Shown: one piece after another, positions 44,694-54,479 of the stretch
How the letters are laid out: every line of letters begins with the position of its first letter
How positions within the stretch are numbered: position 1 is the stretch's first letter
Source: Phycisphaeraceae bacterium
GTDB lineage: Bacteria > Planctomycetota > Phycisphaerae > Phycisphaerales > Phycisphaeraceae
Reading direction: 5' to 3'
Length of the DNA stretch: 64,000 nt
Assembly (NCBI GenBank): GCA_020851465.1
Contig: JADZCR010000006.1
Span: 620,001 to 684,000, forward strand
Translations under genes and position numbers: made by a program
Notes under the pieces: model-generated
What the model saw: the letters and a program-made list of their open reading frames with translations, nothing else
Databases searched by the model: none
What the model was told of the DNA's origin: nothing

Positions 44694-47270
44694 TTGTCGG
44701 AAGAGAAACCGAAACCTGAAGACGAGACATCACCCATCGGCGCACGAGTTACCACCGCCGAAGAGGTATCCACGACACCAAAGCTCGAAGGTTCCGTTAC
44801 GAGTCGAGTGGCAGGTGAATCGTTGTCTCCCGCTCGTGTAGATATTCCGAATGTCATCCCAGTTCTACCAATTCGCGGAACTGTGATGTTCCCGGGAACA
44901 GTCTCCCCATTGGGCGTTGGCCGGCCTGCCAGCCGCAGGCTGCTCGATGAGTGGCTGCCACAGTCAAAAATTATTGCATTGGCAACCCAACGCGATGAAT
45001 CTGAGGAAGAACCTGCTCCTGAAGGACTTTATCAGGTCGGCACCGCTGTAATGGTGCTCAAACTCATTCGTCAACCCGACGAGACGGTTTCAATCATCGT
45101 TCATGGTCTGGGACGTATTGCGTTCAAAAAGTTCATTCAGACCAAACCCTACCTCAAAGCTGAGGTGGAGCGGATCGAAGAAATTTTGCCAACTGAGCGT
45201 AAGACATTCGACGCCGCGGTGGCACAGCTCCGCGAACAGGCTCGCCAGCTCATCGAGCTTACTCCCAACGCTCCTGAACAGGCTGTCACCGTACTGGTAA
45301 ATATCGAAGACCCAAGCAATCTCGCGGATTTCCTGGCGGCAAACCTGAATCTTGGTCTGCAGCAGAAGCAGGATCTGCTCGAAGAACCGGACGTCGCCAA
45401 GCGTGTCCGTGCTGTACATCAACATGTGTCGAATCAGCTTGAAATCGTCAAGCTCCAACAAAAAATTCAACAGGATGTACAGTCATCCATCGGAGAGGGC
45501 CAGCGAAAGTTTTTCCTCCGTGAACAGTTGAAAGCGATTCAGAAGGAACTCGGCGAAGACCAGGATGGCACAGGTCAGGCAGTCGCAGAACTGCGGAAAA
45601 AGCTCGAGGCCGCCAAGCCGCCGGAAAAAGTGATGACGGAGGCGATACGAGATCTCAACCGTCTCGAATCCATTCCGCCAGCCAGTCCTGAGTACTCATT
45701 GATCTTGACCTACCTTGAACTGCTCGCCGACCTTCCCTGGAACAAACGGAGTGAGGACAATCTCGATTTGAGCCGCGCGAGAAAGACGCTTGATCGCGAT
45801 CACTTTGATCTGGACAAAGTTAAACGACGCCTCATTGAGTACCTAGCGGTACGAAAACTCAACCCAACCGGCCGTGGTCCGATCCTATGTCTGGTTGGCC
45901 CGCCCGGAGTAGGTAAGACCAGTCTGGGGCAATCGATCGCTGACGCGCTGGGTAGAAAGTTTGTACGCATGAGCTTTGGTGGTATCCGTGACGAAGCGGA
46001 AATTCGCGGTCACCGTCGAACCTATATCGGAGCTATGCCAGGCCGGATCATTCAGGAGATGCGTCGGGCGGGGACGAACAATCCCATCATGATGCTCGAC
46101 GAGGTGGACAAGCTTGGAGCAGATTTTCGCGGTGATCCAGCCAGCGCATTGCTGGAAGTGTTGGATCCTCGACAAAATAATGCGTTCGTCGATCGCTACC
46201 TTGACGTGCCATTCGATCTTTCGCAGGTAATCTTCATCGCAACGGCCAACTACATTGGGAATGTACCCGCCCCGCTGCGTGATCGAATGGAGATCATCGA
46301 CATCCCCGGCTATACGGACAATGACAAGCTCCAAATCGCGCGGAAATATCTCGTCCCTAGACAACTGATCGAGAATGGCTTGACCCGTGATAACTGCAAA
46401 TGGACCCCTGAAGCCATTCGTAAAGTCATCAATGACTACACTCGCGAGGCTGGCGTACGTGAACTCGAACGCCAGATAGGAGCGGTCTGCCGTGGAGTCG
46501 CTGCGGAAGTGGCTGGGGCAAGCAAGCGAAACGGAAAAGTCTATACCGTCGATTCTGCGCTGGTGAGAAAACTCCTGGGCGCTGAGCGACATCTGCGCGA
46601 AGTAGATGAGAAGTCACGGTTACCCGGCGTGGTGATCGGACTGGCGTACACCCCTGTCGGCGGAGATATCCTGTTCATCGAAGCCACATCATTCCCCGGC
46701 AAGGGTGTCATCACCCTCACCGGACAGATCGGCGATGTGATGAAAGAGTCGGTGACGGCTGCAGTAAGTGTGTTCAAAACTCGTGCGCCTTCCTTCAACT
46801 TCGATCTCAAACGGCTGGCGGAACGGGATATTCACATTCACGTTCCTGCCGGTGCCGTACCCAAGGATGGCCCCAGCGCGGGTATCGCCATGTACACGGC
46901 GGTTGCGTCCCTTCTGCTCGATATTCCCGTGAAACCTGCGCTGGCGATGACTGGTGAAATTACGCTCCGCGGACGAGTACTTCCCATTGGCGGCGTAAAA
47001 GAAAAAAGTCTCGCAGCCATGCGAGCCGGAATTAAAACAATCATTCTGCCCGGACAAAATAAGCGGGACCTTGATGAGGTGGATGCAGAGGTTAAGCGTA
47101 AATGCAAGTTTATTTTTGTTGACATTGTGGACGAGGTACTGGATATCGCATTGGGCAAGGACGCTATCCGCAAGGCCATCCGCAGGTCTGACAAACTACT
47201 GATGAATGATCCGATTCGAACGAGGGGAAACCGCGAGATTGGGCCGGACCAAGCGGTGAGGACGGCCTAG
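44694..47270 (+). CDS. lon: ATP-dependent protease Lon
   Basis: Lon degrades damaged and regulatory proteins. The TTG start at 44694 has AAGGA nine bases upstream. The 858-residue product has an acidic ~50-residue N-terminus, the LON substrate domain (PVLPIRGTVMFPGTV), the AAA+ part with Walker A GPPGVGKTS and Walker B MMLDEVDKL, and the peptidase domain with catalytic Ser in KDGPSAGIAMYTA and Lys in GGVKEKSLAAMRAG. It ends 31 bases before the convergent fucosyltransferase-like gene. Confidence 0.98.
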   Translation: MSEEKPKPEDETSPIGARVTTAEEVSTTPKLEGSVTSRVAGESLSPARVDIPNVIPVLPIRGTVMFPGTVSPLGVGRPASRRLLDEWLPQSKIIALATQRDESEEEPAPEGLYQVGTAVMVLKLIRQPDETVSIIVHGLGRIAFKKFIQTKPYLKAEVERIEEILPTERKTFDAAVAQLREQARQLIELTPNAPEQAVTVLVNIEDPSNLADFLAANLNLGLQQKQDLLEEPDVAKRVRAVHQHVSNQLEIVKLQQKIQQDVQSSIGEGQRKFFLREQLKAIQKELGEDQDGTGQAVAELRKKLEAAKPPEKVMTEAIRDLNRLESIPPASPEYSLILTYLELLADLPWNKRSEDNLDLSRARKTLDRDHFDLDKVKRRLIEYLAVRKLNPTGRGPILCLVGPPGVGKTSLGQSIADALGRKFVRMSFGGIRDEAEIRGHRRTYIGAMPGRIIQEMRRAGTNNPIMMLDEVDKLGADFRGDPASALLEVLDPRQNNAFVDRYLDVPFDLSQVIFIATANYIGNVPAPLRDRMEIIDIPGYTDNDKLQIARKYLVPRQLIENGLTRDNCKWTPEAIRKVINDYTREAGVRELERQIGAVCRGVAAEVAGASKRNGKVYTVDSALVRKLLGAERHLREVDEKSRLPGVVIGLAYTPVGGDILFIEATSFPGKGVITLTGQIGDVMKESVTAAVSVFKTRAPSFNFDLKRLAERDIHIHVPAGAVPKDGPSAGIAMYTAVASLLLDIPVKPALAMTGEITLRGRVLPIGGVKEKSLAAMRAGIKTIILPGQNKRDLDEVDAEVKRKCKFIFVDIVDEVLDIALGKDAIRKAIRRSDKLLMNDPIRTRGNREIGPDQAVRTA

Positions 47271-47301
47271 ATATCAGCAGGTTGGGTGGACACAGCAACG
47301 C

Positions 47302-48168
47302 TCAACCTGGGCGAGTTTGAAAGGTCATTCCCGGCGTCAAAGCAGCATCCACTTTCATCATCCAGTCCGCAGAGGCCCTCAGGATGGGTTTGTTACGCAT
47401 CATTGCCGCGAACCCACTGAATGACGAATAGGGTGTACCGATTACTAGATCCGTGGATGCAAGCATCCAAAGATCCGTCAGTGCGTCTTTGATGCCATCA
47501 ACCGTCGAACGTGTGTTCTTCTTAGGACGCATGTGACAGCGACCGGTCGCCAGCAAGGGCGCCAGGAACTGTTCATCACCATCGCTTACCAGAATGAATA
47601 CAGCCGCTGGTCGCACTGCAGAGATATGCCGTAACATGGCTACATACCGATCCATCGGAGGCAAAGATTCTTGATACTTCTTTACAAAATCCCCTAGACG
47701 AACATGTATGCCGATGAGGGGAGCTTGAAACTTGCCGAGGAAGTCTGCTGCTGCCTCCTTAATTTCAGGAAGCGGTTCAAGGTTGGCTATAACTTGTGAA
47801 TGATAAGACCCAAGCCGTGAGCCTGTGCCCGTATTTGCTTTCACATTGCTTATATCCACCAGAGCTTCCGGCAGATCTGGTAGCCACTCGACGCCTTTCC
47901 CATCCGGAAGGTTACCGTTTTCAAATGTCGATCTGCGAAATCGTCTCACTAGTCGAAAATAAAACTGCTCACACTTTTGCAATTCGCCTAATTCAGATGG
48001 TCCTCCCACAAACAGATCGCGGTAGGTTGCAAAACAATGGCTATTACGCTTCCAGTTCGTCACAAGCTTTCGCCCTGTTTTTAAGGCGTAAGCGTGAGCC
48101 AAACAATGCAACCGAAGACGATTAGCAAGCCCTGATGGCTCGCTGTAGGTCACATAGTGTAAGTTCAT
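47302..48168 (-). CDS. Alpha-1,2-fucosyltransferase-like (GT11/GT23-like) protein
   Basis: The product is 288 residues with no membrane segment. N-terminal SEPSGLANRLRLHCLAHAYAL resembles the GDP-binding start of fucosyltransferases. The motif IGIHVRLGDFVKKY (His 155, Arg 157, Asp 160) is the HxRxGD signature, and DLWMLASTDLVIGTPYSSFSGFAAMM is the usual C-terminal SSFS/AAMM region. It would transfer fucose from GDP-fucose to a surface glycan, but the donor is inferred. It has no neighbouring glycan genes. It is convergent with lon. Confidence 0.7.
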   Translation of the reverse strand: MNLHYVTYSEPSGLANRLRLHCLAHAYALKTGRKLVTNWKRNSHCFATYRDLFVGGPSELGELQKCEQFYFRLVRRFRRSTFENGNLPDGKGVEWLPDLPEALVDISNVKANTGTGSRLGSYHSQVIANLEPLPEIKEAAADFLGKFQAPLIGIHVRLGDFVKKYQESLPPMDRYVAMLRHISAVRPAAVFILVSDGDEQFLAPLLATGRCHMRPKKNTRSTVDGIKDALTDLWMLASTDLVIGTPYSSFSGFAAMMRNKPILRASADWMMKVDAALTPGMTFQTRPG

Positions 48169-48314
48169 AAGAGTGGTAGCCTCAGTGTCTGTAACTAATA
48201 CTCATATGAGTATGCTCAAAACACCAGCGCGATCGTTTAGGGCGACGTGCCCGGATCAATGCGTAAAATACACATCACACCGGTCCTGATAGATGGCCTG
48301 ATTTCTTATCCCTA

Positions 48315-49337
48315 ATGCGGAGCGCGACCGACAATCGCGGCTTAATGATGAAAGTGATCGCTCTACTCTCGCTGACACTCACACTTGCTGCGTGTGGTCC
48401 GCTCACCATGACTATCGGCGCGCCGGGTGACCAACGCCTTCAAACCACAGTAATTGAAAACCATGCTGGCGGAAACCGCGTGGCCATCATCGATCTATCA
48501 GGGTTGATCTATAACGGGAACAAACCCGCGCTGCTGCGACAAGGTGAAAATCCAGTCAATCTTCTCCAAGAAAAACTCGAAAAAGCACGGACTGATGAAA
48601 AGGTCAAGGCGGTCATCCTGCGTCTCAACACGCCTGGCGGCACCGTCACCGCCAGCGACATGATGTATCGCGAAGTCATGCGATTTAAGACACGAACACA
48701 CAAGCCCGTCATCGCGCTCATGATGGATATTACCGCCAGCGGTGGCTACTACCTCGCCTGCGCGAGCGATGAAATGATTGCGTATCCAACCACCGTCGTC
48801 GGCAGTATCGGTGTAATTGTGCAGACGATCAGCTTCAAGGGCGCAATGAACAAGATTGGAATTGATGCGGAAGCAATTACCAGCGGCCCCAATAAGGATG
48901 TAGGCTCACCTCTCGTCAAAATGACGGATGAACACCGTGCAATCCTACGATCACTGGTGGACGATTTTTACAATCGGTTTGTCGATATCGTACGACAAGC
49001 GCGGCCAGAGATTCCCGCCGATCAGTTTGCCAGAATCACTGATGGCCGAGTGTTCAGCGGTGAGGATGCCTTGAAGGTCGGTCTTGTAGATCGTGTGGGT
49101 GATATTCACGATGCTTTCGAGGCAGCAAAAACTCGGGCGGGTATCCGCAATGCTGACCTCGTTATTTATCACCGCCCGCTGGAGTACGTCGGATCAGTCT
49201 ATGCGCAATCTTCCGTTTCTTCCGGCAACGCGGGGACACAGATCAATCTTGCTCAATTTAATTTCGCCGAGTCTTTGAATGATTCCTCGGCTGGGTTTTA
49301 CTATTTGTGGGATCCAACAATCCCATTCACACGATGA
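48315..49337 (+). CDS. sppA: Signal peptide peptidase SppA-like serine protease
   Basis: The product is 340 residues from ATG 48315; ATG 48345 is an alternative. The N-terminus is a signal sequence with lipobox LAACGP, so it may be a lipoprotein. The S49 domain has VKAVILRLNTPGGTVTASD, the catalytic Ser in DITASGGYYLACASDE, and SIGVIVQTISFKGAMNKIGI with the catalytic Lys. It degrades remnant signal peptides in the envelope. The last ~60 residues extend beyond the usual S49 core. Confidence 0.9.
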   Translation: MRSATDNRGLMMKVIALLSLTLTLAACGPLTMTIGAPGDQRLQTTVIENHAGGNRVAIIDLSGLIYNGNKPALLRQGENPVNLLQEKLEKARTDEKVKAVILRLNTPGGTVTASDMMYREVMRFKTRTHKPVIALMMDITASGGYYLACASDEMIAYPTTVVGSIGVIVQTISFKGAMNKIGIDAEAITSGPNKDVGSPLVKMTDEHRAILRSLVDDFYNRFVDIVRQARPEIPADQFARITDGRVFSGEDALKVGLVDRVGDIHDAFEAAKTRAGIRNADLVIYHRPLEYVGSVYAQSSVSSGNAGTQINLAQFNFAESLNDSSAGFYYLWDPTIPFTR

Positions 49338-49565
49338 GCCGCCCTGATAGTTACGACCGACACATCCAATCTCACTACACATAAGCCGGTCGAAGTTGCA
49401 ATGGTATAGGGGAATGACTGCCTACCGTTCGTTAATTACCTCTCACGAGTTCTTGTACTCCATAAGCCAAGCAGTCATTTGGCTGCATCCGAATCTCCGC
49501 ATAATCTTTGCAACCTGACTGTTATTGCTGAGGTAAACTGAGGCAAGAAAACGGAGCCGCAACGC

Positions 49566-50624
49566 ATGTCGAAACTGATAGAACTGGAATGTCCGCAGTG
49601 TAAATCGATGCTTGAGCTTGATGCTGGCTTCGCTGGCGGAGTCTGCCGCTGCTCCAGTTGCGGCACGTTGATGACGGTTCCATCTGATCCGACGCGCGAG
49701 CGGGCTGAAATGCTTACTCGTCCTGACCGTCCTGATAGTCCTGGAGGTACTCGCTCTTCTACGCCGTCATCAAATGCGTCAGCAGAATCAGGGACTACCG
49801 ACCGTCCTGAAACACCGGGAGCGATCGAAACAGAGCCGGCTCCGGCGGCCTCGGCAGACACAGAAGTGTTCACAACCGCCAGCGGCAAAATCGTTCGAGT
49901 ACCCAGACGATTGGTTGTCACGGCAAAAACAAAACGCAAAGTTATTCGAGGCACCATCATCACCGTATTTGTCGGTGTGATGCTGGTCATTGTGGTCGGC
50001 ACCGCACTGGCTGTGTACTTTGCTACAAAGTCCGAAGCACCTGACGAGATAGAGAGCTACGAGGCACACGGCGCGTTTGACGCCAGTATTAATCCATACA
50101 AACTCAACAGCCCGAACTTCCTGACCATCCCACTGCGACGAAAGACAGTAGTTGCGATAGATTCGAGCGAGTCGAGTTCTCGGTGGATCAGTGCTATGCG
50201 GGCTGCGGTAGTGTCAGCTGCGACCAAAATCCCATCCGGTGGATTGTTTCAGGTGATTATCTGGGGTGAACAAGGCTACACCGCATTCCCGTCGGAACCC
50301 AAGCCTATGGATTCCACAGCTATTGCTGAGCTTGAGAAGTTCCTTGACGGTGTCATTGCCCGTGGCGATGCTAGTCCTTTGACAGCGGTCGAAAAAGCCA
50401 TGGAGTCCCAGCCCGAACAGATCATTCTGGTTACGGGAAAAACGCTTAACCGTATTCAGATAGAAAATATCGGTGAACTGCTGGGAGAAGCCAAGCTGAA
50501 GTTCGATGCGGTGACCTTGGACACGGAATTACTCGAACTGGAAACGTTGACCAAGAAAAAGAATGGACGGTATATCAACCTGCCAACTTCACAACTCACC
50601 GAGTGGTACAAAGCTGCTGAGTGA
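49566..50624 (+). CDS. Zinc-ribbon, single-TM protein with vWA-like domain
   Basis: The product is 352 residues; GGAG is just before the ATG. Residues 9-32 are a zinc ribbon (CPQC and CRCSSC). A Ser/Thr/Pro-rich linker (~40-105) leads to a membrane helix at ~128-152. The C-terminal ~155 residues fold like a vWA domain: KTVVAIDSSES with Asp 199-x-Ser-x-Ser 203, the MIDAS metal site, then ASPLTAVEKAM. A helix-and-linker array separates the parts. So a cytoplasmic metal ribbon would be linked to an outside metal-adhesion domain. No family name is known to me. Confidence 0.65.
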   Translation: MSKLIELECPQCKSMLELDAGFAGGVCRCSSCGTLMTVPSDPTRERAEMLTRPDRPDSPGGTRSSTPSSNASAESGTTDRPETPGAIETEPAPAASADTEVFTTASGKIVRVPRRLVVTAKTKRKVIRGTIITVFVGVMLVIVVGTALAVYFATKSEAPDEIESYEAHGAFDASINPYKLNSPNFLTIPLRRKTVVAIDSSESSSRWISAMRAAVVSAATKIPSGGLFQVIIWGEQGYTAFPSEPKPMDSTAIAELEKFLDGVIARGDASPLTAVEKAMESQPEQIILVTGKTLNRIQIENIGELLGEAKLKFDAVTLDTELLELETLTKKKNGRYINLPTSQLTEWYKAAE

Positions 50625-50630
50625 CCATCG

Positions 50631-51512
50631 CTACACACCGTAACCGAGAATCAGCGGGCGCAGATCTTTGAGGAATTTCGCCAGAAAAAAGTTGGCAACA
50701 ATAATCGCAATAAAACTGGTGACGAACGCATCGGTTGCCGCCCGCCCGACGCCGGCTGCCCCGCTGCGGCAGTGAAATCCCTTGTAACAACTGATCAATC
50801 CGATCATCAAACCGAAAACCACCGCTTTGATCAGGCCGATCGAAACGTCGTATCCTGTCACATACTGCGCGGAGTATTGCCAATACTTGTCAGCATTGAC
50901 TCCAAATCCACCAACAGTGATGAAATAACCGCCGTAAATACCCAGGAGATCAGAGAAAATTGTCAAGGCGGGAATCATAAGCAGACAAGCTACTACACGC
51001 GGGACGACAAGATAAGAGACTGGATCAGAACCCATCGCACGCAGCGCATCGAGTTGTTCGGTCACTTTCATCGTGCCTAGCTCAGCGCTAACCGATCCGC
51101 CGATACGCCCCGCCAACATGACGGCCGCGAGTACGGGACCGATCTGCTTAACTACCGAGATGCTGATCATGCCACCGAGCCGCTCAGCCATGCCGAGCTG
51201 CGCAAACTGGTCGTAGGCTTCGACGGCAAGGACCATCCCGACAAACGCACCAACCATCATGACCACAGCCATGCTCTTAGTACCGATGGAGTACAACTGC
51301 GGGAAAAGAAGGCTTGGCCTTGCCCACTGCGCTTTACCGAAAAATACCCAGCGAAATGCGTTCAATGAAAACAGCGTAAATCGACCAAAGCCATCTACAG
51401 CTTCGGAAATCTGCCGGCCCAGCATTTGCGGAAAGGCAAAAATCATGGATGCGAGTCTTGTTAATGCACCATCTGCTGTTGACTGAGTGTATGAAGTGCT
51501 TTTTCTTAACAC
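50631..51512 (-). CDS. mlaE: MlaE-family lipid ABC transporter permease
   Basis: MlaE permeases move phospholipids or related lipids with the MlaF ATPase and MlaD-like MCE proteins. The product is 293 residues from a GTG start directly abutting the stop of the aldo/keto reductase gene. It has five or so hydrophobic helices and the family signature AGRIGGSVSAELGTMKVTEQLDALRAMG. The C-terminal segments are KAVVFGLMIGLISCYKGF. MlaF and MlaD genes are not next to it; a convergent gene follows. Confidence 0.92.
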   Translation of the reverse strand: MLRKSTSYTQSTADGALTRLASMIFAFPQMLGRQISEAVDGFGRFTLFSLNAFRWVFFGKAQWARPSLLFPQLYSIGTKSMAVVMMVGAFVGMVLAVEAYDQFAQLGMAERLGGMISISVVKQIGPVLAAVMLAGRIGGSVSAELGTMKVTEQLDALRAMGSDPVSYLVVPRVVACLLMIPALTIFSDLLGIYGGYFITVGGFGVNADKYWQYSAQYVTGYDVSIGLIKAVVFGLMIGLISCYKGFHCRSGAAGVGRAATDAFVTSFIAIIVANFFLAKFLKDLRPLILGYGV

Positions 51513-52463
51513 TCACACACTCAGGAGGCTCCGAATCTTGAAATAGTCTTCGCGATCGATCGACTTACCCATTGCTCCTGCTGCATCTTCGATCTGGACC
51601 ACAGTTTTGATTCCCGCAATAACACAAGTAATTCCGGGATTCATCAATGTTGCTGCAAATATTGTCTGGGGGATTGTTAACTCATACTTTCTGCCGATCA
51701 TCCCCACTTCCTGCACACGGGCAGCGATCATCTTGAATCGCTCACCCTGATAGTCCGGACTGTTCTTACGAAAATCCGTAAATATCTCTGTGCCTGCGTA
51801 TTTGCCGCTGAGTAATCCCATCTGAAGCGGGCTGTACACAAGCGTACCGGTATCACTCATCAGGCAGTAAGGCAGGATATCGTTTTCAATTCCTCGCTTG
51901 ATCAGGCTGTACGGTGGCTGGCAAGTAGAAAACCGACCTTTGGAGTTTCCCAAGCACATCTGCTCGACAGTCCAGTTACTGGTCCCGTACGCACGAATTT
52001 TTCCCTGTTTTACAAGTAGTTCGAGAGCATCAACGATCTCATCCATCGGCGTCATTGGATCCCATGCATGACACTGATAAAGATCGATGTACTGCATATT
52101 GAGCCGACGCAAACTCGCATCGCAACCTTCGAGTATGTGTTGTCTCGATAAATCACCGATGCGTGGCCGGCCATCATCAAACCATCGCCAATAGACCTTG
52201 GTCGCGACGATAAGCTGGTCGCGTGGGATAGGCTTCAGTGCCTTTCCCATCACCTGCTCGGATAGGCCATTGCCGTAGGCGTCGGCAGTGTCAAAAAAAT
52301 TAATCCCCAGCTCATGCGCACGGCGCATCGCTTTGACAAATTCCTCTTCCGGTCCGTGACCCCAGAAAGAAGTCGACAACTGCCACGAACCATAACAGAT
52401 CGGTGATACCTGAAGCTCAGATCGGCCAAGACGAACGCGGTGATTGCTGAACATAAACCGCAT
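51513..52463 (-). CDS. Aldo/keto reductase
   Basis: The 316-residue TIM-barrel oxidoreductase uses NADPH to reduce carbonyls. Motifs: CYGSWQLS, FFDTADAYGNGLSEQVMGKAL with catalytic Asp and Tyr, VATKVYWRW with catalytic Lys, IDLYQCHAWDP and YGTSNWTVEQM. The AKR family cannot be narrowed by eye. Its TGA is next to the GTG of mlaE, so the genes share an mRNA although their functions look unrelated. Confidence 0.92.
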   Translation of the reverse strand: MRFMFSNHRVRLGRSELQVSPICYGSWQLSTSFWGHGPEEEFVKAMRRAHELGINFFDTADAYGNGLSEQVMGKALKPIPRDQLIVATKVYWRWFDDGRPRIGDLSRQHILEGCDASLRRLNMQYIDLYQCHAWDPMTPMDEIVDALELLVKQGKIRAYGTSNWTVEQMCLGNSKGRFSTCQPPYSLIKRGIENDILPYCLMSDTGTLVYSPLQMGLLSGKYAGTEIFTDFRKNSPDYQGERFKMIAARVQEVGMIGRKYELTIPQTIFAATLMNPGITCVIAGIKTVVQIEDAAGAMGKSIDREDYFKIRSLLSV

Positions 52464-52583
52464 TGTGGCGGGAAAAAACCCAATTGCAACAGAGCACAGA
52501 AAAAACCGTTTGATCTAACGTCTTAAACTTCTCTTGTTGCAACTCGCGGCAGTACCGCTGTTGCCACGTCGATGACTACTCGC

Positions 52584-53459
52584 TTAACCCAGCTCAAAAC
52601 TAGTGGCGGCAAAGACATGCTGTGTGGTCAGCTTTAATGTCGGTTGAGGCTTCATCATTCGTATGAGTCTGCGTTGTATAACAAATCCCATTCGGCCCAG
52701 AATTTTCTCAAACCCCTCTTCTGCTAGTGCGTCGATAAACAGCGGTCGGTCAGTTGACGAGTGACTTTGGATAATCCCCTCAAGGAGATCGCATGCGTCA
52801 GCGGAGGTTTCCGCAACTACGGGGCCAATATGGTCCGCAATACGGCCCGGCTTGATAAACGCCACCCCGACTGGTTCTTGTCTTGGCTCAATCATGACAT
52901 GCGTTGCGACGCCATGCTCAGACTGAATGTGTTCAAGAAGTGAGGTCCGATCAACTTGTGCTTTTTCATTAACCCATTCAATCACAGGCGAAGTCAAATG
53001 TGTAATAACCGATTTCTCCCCTCGCGTGATATGGGAGGAAAAGTCAGAAATTTGTGTCTGATTACTCGGCTGGCGTAACCAGCGATTGATAGCACAGATG
53101 TCTCTAAAGCCACGTTTGAGATAGACCGGCCATCCCAGATCCGTCGCATCCAGGCCAAGACAATTGATACCCAGCTCATCAGCACGAGTCAGCATGGCAT
53201 CAAAAACTGCCCCACCCAAGCCGCGTCCACGGCATGACTCGTCCACCAGAAGCATTCCAAGCCATCCAACTGCTGTGCCATAGGTCGCCAGTGTTCCAGT
53301 CACCACTAACCGATCACCCTCCCAACCCGCGAGGCAAGTTGTGGGATAGAGATCAAGCAGGCGCTTCCAGTCGGCTTCCAGTTGATTCCATCCAGCCTGA
53401 CTGCTTAGACGCATCGCGGCTGGGATCTCAGCAATTGTGAGGGGACGAATTGCAAGCAT
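52584..53459 (-). CDS. GNAT-family N-acetyltransferase with extended C-terminal domain
   Basis: The product is 291 residues. Residues ~1-130 are a GNAT fold with the acetyl-CoA loop SCRGRGLGGAVFDAML and GLDATDLGWPVYLKRGF. The second half (residues ~150-291) resembles a second acetyltransferase-like or sterol-carrier-like fold found in YitI-type proteins. The acceptor is unknown. It is a single gene, 120 bases upstream of the aldo/keto reductase in the same direction. Confidence 0.82.
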   Translation of the reverse strand: MLAIRPLTIAEIPAAMRLSSQAGWNQLEADWKRLLDLYPTTCLAGWEGDRLVVTGTLATYGTAVGWLGMLLVDESCRGRGLGGAVFDAMLTRADELGINCLGLDATDLGWPVYLKRGFRDICAINRWLRQPSNQTQISDFSSHITRGEKSVITHLTSPVIEWVNEKAQVDRTSLLEHIQSEHGVATHVMIEPRQEPVGVAFIKPGRIADHIGPVVAETSADACDLLEGIIQSHSSTDRPLFIDALAEEGFEKILGRMGFVIQRRLIRMMKPQPTLKLTTQHVFAATSFELG

Positions 53460-53523
53460 GAATTAACCGCGGCAATCGCAACTTAGACCCAACTCTCCCG
53501 TTCGTCACGAACGAAAGTAATCC

Positions 53524-54315
53524 TCAACCTTTTTTTCGAACTACGTAAGGGAAGTCGCCGTTTTTTGCAGCAGACAATTCTGTGAGCACGGGTACAAGAC
53601 CATTGACCAACTGCTCGAATACCTTCTTCCCCTTCTCTGCGGTGGACTTCCGCGGATCGCCGGTCCCCGTATCCTTGGTCAGTGCACGCCAATCGCGTGG
53701 TGCCCATACTCCTTGCGTTGTATTGAAGCTCTTAAGTTTGAATGGGGTAGCGGAACCGTCACCCGCGGTCTCAATGGAGACCCACTCAGGTTTCAGATGC
53801 AGCATGATCGAGGTTTCAAACTCGTTAGCATGATCTCCGCCGGTATCATCAAGGAGATGTTCGTAAGGTGCTGTCTGATAGCCATTCACCTGCACAATAA
53901 AAATCGGCAGATCAAGAACCACATCACGGATCATCTGTTTGAAATCATTTCCGCCATGAAAGTTCATGACTACAAGTCGATCAATACCCTGCTTTACGAG
54001 ACTGTCTGCAACGTCGAAGAGTACCGCGTACTGCGTCCGACTTCGCATGGTGATGGTTGAAACCTGATCGAGTTGAAGGTTGTCATTACCAAATGGAATC
54101 GTTGGCAAAAGGATGCACTTTGCACCCAGCGCATTCGCTTTTGCGACGCCAGCCTCGCTGATCGCCGTAGCCTCGATCACATCAGTGCCGTATGGCAGGT
54201 GATAGTTGTGCGCTTCGGTTGCACCCCAAGGTAAAACCGCCACGTTTGGCTTGAAATCAAGAAGCTGGCGATAAGACGCCTCGTGAAGTACGTACGGTCG
54301 AGCGCGGTATGTCAT
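53524..54315 (-). CDS. Creatininase-family amidohydrolase
   Basis: The start at ATG 54315 begins MTYRARPYVLHE; the frame is open to 54447 but that part runs through the tRNA-His gene. The 263-residue product has VLPWGATEAHNYHLPYGTDVIEA with metal-binding Glu and His, FHGGNDF and GGDHANEFETSIML. The family includes creatininase and the FAPy deformylase of riboflavin/F420 synthesis. The substrate is unknown. It lies next to the tRNA-His gene on the same strand. Confidence 0.88.
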   Translation of the reverse strand: MTYRARPYVLHEASYRQLLDFKPNVAVLPWGATEAHNYHLPYGTDVIEATAISEAGVAKANALGAKCILLPTIPFGNDNLQLDQVSTITMRSRTQYAVLFDVADSLVKQGIDRLVVMNFHGGNDFKQMIRDVVLDLPIFIVQVNGYQTAPYEHLLDDTGGDHANEFETSIMLHLKPEWVSIETAGDGSATPFKLKSFNTTQGVWAPRDWRALTKDTGTGDPRKSTAEKGKKVFEQLVNGLVPVLTELSAAKNGDFPYVVRKKG

Positions 54316-54405
54316 GAGGAAAGAATTGGTTGTTGGGGGTTCATGGCTGACGCCTGTCAGGGGTGGCGCCAACGGTCCCCGCCTGAAGTTCTGAACCCTG
54401 TTAAG

Positions 54406-54479
54406 GGTGAGCGACGGGATTCGAACCCGCGACTCCCGGGACCACAACCCGGTGCTCTACCAACTGAGCTACGCCCACC
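54406..54479 (-). tRNA. tRNA-His (anticodon GTG)
   Basis: The minus strand folds with an eight-bp acceptor stem GGTGGGCG with CGCTCACC, so an extra G at -1 pairs with C73, the mark of tRNA-His. The anticodon loop TTGTGGT holds GTG, and the T-arm has GGTTCGAATCC. The CCA is not encoded. The creatininase gene starts 90 bases downstream. Confidence 0.95.

Noticed and set aside
45885-46592. A 235-codon open frame antisense to lon
   Set aside because: It runs across the Walker and sensor regions of lon, which are clearly coding on the plus strand.
47278-47308. Inverted repeat CAGGTTG/CAACCTG after lon
   Set aside because: Seven-bp stem with a 17-base loop, no T-run; too weak to call a terminator.
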